Shown: piece after piece, positions 63,075-64,000 of the stretch
Layout: every line of letters starts with the position of its first letter
How positions within the stretch are numbered: the first letter of the stretch is position 1
DNA from: Bacillota bacterium
Lineage (GTDB): Bacteria > Bacillota > UBA994 > UBA5500
Reading direction: 5' to 3'
Length of the DNA stretch: 64,000 nucleotides
NCBI GenBank assembly: GCA_029781045.1
Contig: JAKOXL010000024.1
Coordinates: 211,210-275,209 of the forward strand
Notes under the pieces: generated by a model
What the model was told of the DNA's origin: nothing
The model's input: only the letters and a program-made list of their open reading frames with translations
Database searches by the model: none
Position numbers and translations under genes: made by a program

Positions 63075-64000
63075 ATGCTAGAGCGAATCCGTCTCAGCAA
63101 TTGGCGCATTAGAATCGCCGTCCTAGCTTTAGTCCTGTTGGGGACCTTTCTTCTGTACGTAGTTGATCTCCTCAGCCCGGTGAGCCGGGATCCACAGGCG
63201 GAGGTTAAACGTATCGTGATTTCCTCCGGCATGACGGCCCGCCAGATTGCGAAGCTCTTGGAGCAAGAGGGAATAATAAAAAGCAGTACCGCCTTTCATC
63301 TGCTGAGTCGCTATAGTGCCGCCAGTGGTCGTATGCAGGCTGGCGTCTATGATATGTCACCCAATGAGTCTCCGAAGCGTCTCCTAGAGCGACTATATAC
63401 CGGCGATACGGTGGACTTAGCCGTCAAGGTAACTATCCCCGAAGGGTATACTATTAAGCAGATTGCTAAAGTGTTGGAAGAGCGGGAAATAGTTGCGGCC
63501 CAGGAGTTCTTGGCCTATATAGCAACTGCACCACTACCCTACGACTTCCTCGAGTCGGCCGTGGCCAAACGGGAACCAGAGAGACGTCTAGAAGGCTATC
63601 TCTTCCCCGACACCTATGATTTCTTACCCGGAACGTCGCCGACAGAGGTGGTTAGGGCCATGACCAACCGCTTTAAGCAGGTGATTGAGGCCCTGGTCCC
63701 GGCGGAAGTGTTGCAGGGAGGCCAACTGGCCGACTTGCCTGTACCCCTAACCCTTGATGAGATCATCATCCTTGCTTCCATAGTGGAGAAGGAGGCGGTG
63801 GTTGATCCGGAGCGGCCCACCATCGCTGGGGTGTTTTTTAACCGCTTGAAGATCAACCAGCGTCTGCAGTCATGTGCCACAGTTCAATACATTCTGGAAA
63901 AACCAAAACCTATTCTGAGTGACGCGGAAATGGCTATTGACTCGCCCTATAACACCTATGTGAATGACGGTTTGCCCATTGGCCCTGTGGCCAATCCGGG
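63075..64000 (+). CDS. mltG: Endolytic transglycosylase MltG (cut by window edge)
   Basis: The visible 308 residues form a membrane-anchored YceG/MltG protein: an N-terminal membrane helix (IAVLALVLLGTFLLYVVDLL), a LysM-like domain (about 45-120), then the YceG domain with the catalytic glutamate in ILASIVEKEAV, FFNRLKINQRLQS and SPYNTYVNDGLPIGPVANPG. MltG cuts nascent glycan strands, acting as a terminase of peptidoglycan synthesis. ATG 63075 lies 8 bases after GGAGG. The C-terminal end is outside the window. Confidence 0.93.
   Translation, partial: MLERIRLSNWRIRIAVLALVLLGTFLLYVVDLLSPVSRDPQAEVKRIVISSGMTARQIAKLLEQEGIIKSSTAFHLLSRYSAASGRMQAGVYDMSPNESPKRLLERLYTGDTVDLAVKVTIPEGYTIKQIAKVLEEREIVAAQEFLAYIATAPLPYDFLESAVAKREPERRLEGYLFPDTYDFLPGTSPTEVVRAMTNRFKQVIEALVPAEVLQGGQLADLPVPLTLDEIIILASIVEKEAVVDPERPTIAGVFFNRLKINQRLQSCATVQYILEKPKPILSDAEMAIDSPYNTYVNDGLPIGPVANP

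Noticed and set aside
1-64000. tRNA, rRNA, CRISPR arrays, insertion sequences or phage genes
   Set aside because: None found by reading; repeated GC-rich palindromes are terminators or isolated stems.

Overview
The window looks like a chromosomal segment of an anaerobic, clostridia-type member of the Bacillota. The housekeeping blocks have Bacillus/Clostridium gene order: cinA-recA-recX-rny-ymdB-spoVS; recJ-apt-relA-dtd-MBL-aspS; 6S RNA-rarA-mnmA-yrrD-like; alaS-ireB-ruvX-yrzB-mltG. There are two T-box leaders, a LexA/DinR-type box, Gram-positive Shine-Dalgarno sites with many GTG and TTG starts, and SpoVS. Several enzymes depend on ferredoxin, radical chemistry or cobalamin. I see no tRNA, rRNA, CRISPR array, insertion sequence or prophage.

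Layout. 1-7069 (+): DNA repair, RNA decay and two hydrolases. 7244-20292 (+): a GntR regulator, then 2-oxoacid:ferredoxin oxidoreductase (korDABC), glutamate dehydrogenase, methylmalonyl-CoA mutase (two subunits) with its MeaB chaperone, epimerase, a four-subunit sodium-pumping methylmalonyl-CoA decarboxylase, and the phosphotransacylase PduL. 20346-28151 (-): two half-size TauE-like membrane proteins, a ZIP transporter, a YitT protein, an aminotransferase, a split transketolase, a secreted protein and MgtE with a structured leader. 28376-38173 (+): miaB, the wreck of a glycyl-radical enzyme gene, mtnP, T-box-controlled valS, a frameshifted DUF4269 gene, and a chelatase-like AAA+/VWA pair. 38236-40188 (-): a chemoreceptor. 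40371-64000 (+): stringent response, tRNA and cell-envelope genes, 6S RNA, tandem AI-2E-family permeases, and a T-box-controlled nucleosidase-alaS unit. The window starts inside cinA and ends inside mltG.

The most interesting block is the cluster at 7.2-20.3 kb. Read in order, it encodes nearly a complete route from glutamate to propionyl phosphate: glutamate to 2-oxoglutarate (Gdh), succinyl-CoA (Kor), (R)- then (S)-methylmalonyl-CoA (Mcm, Mce), propionyl-CoA with sodium export (MmdABCD), and propionyl-P (PduL). Only the acyl kinase is missing from the window. This suggests energy conservation from amino acids through a sodium gradient plus substrate-level phosphorylation, with reduced ferredoxin and NAD(P)H to dispose of, as in syntrophic glutamate fermenters. 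The steps are reversible in principle, so propionate use is the alternative reading.

Other points worth a second look: RNase Y seems to start at an AUA (or AUU) codon; mgtE has its own promoter, a 70-codon upstream frame and hairpins over its start; T-box control of alaS also covers a nucleosidase gene; and two genes are decayed or frameshifted.
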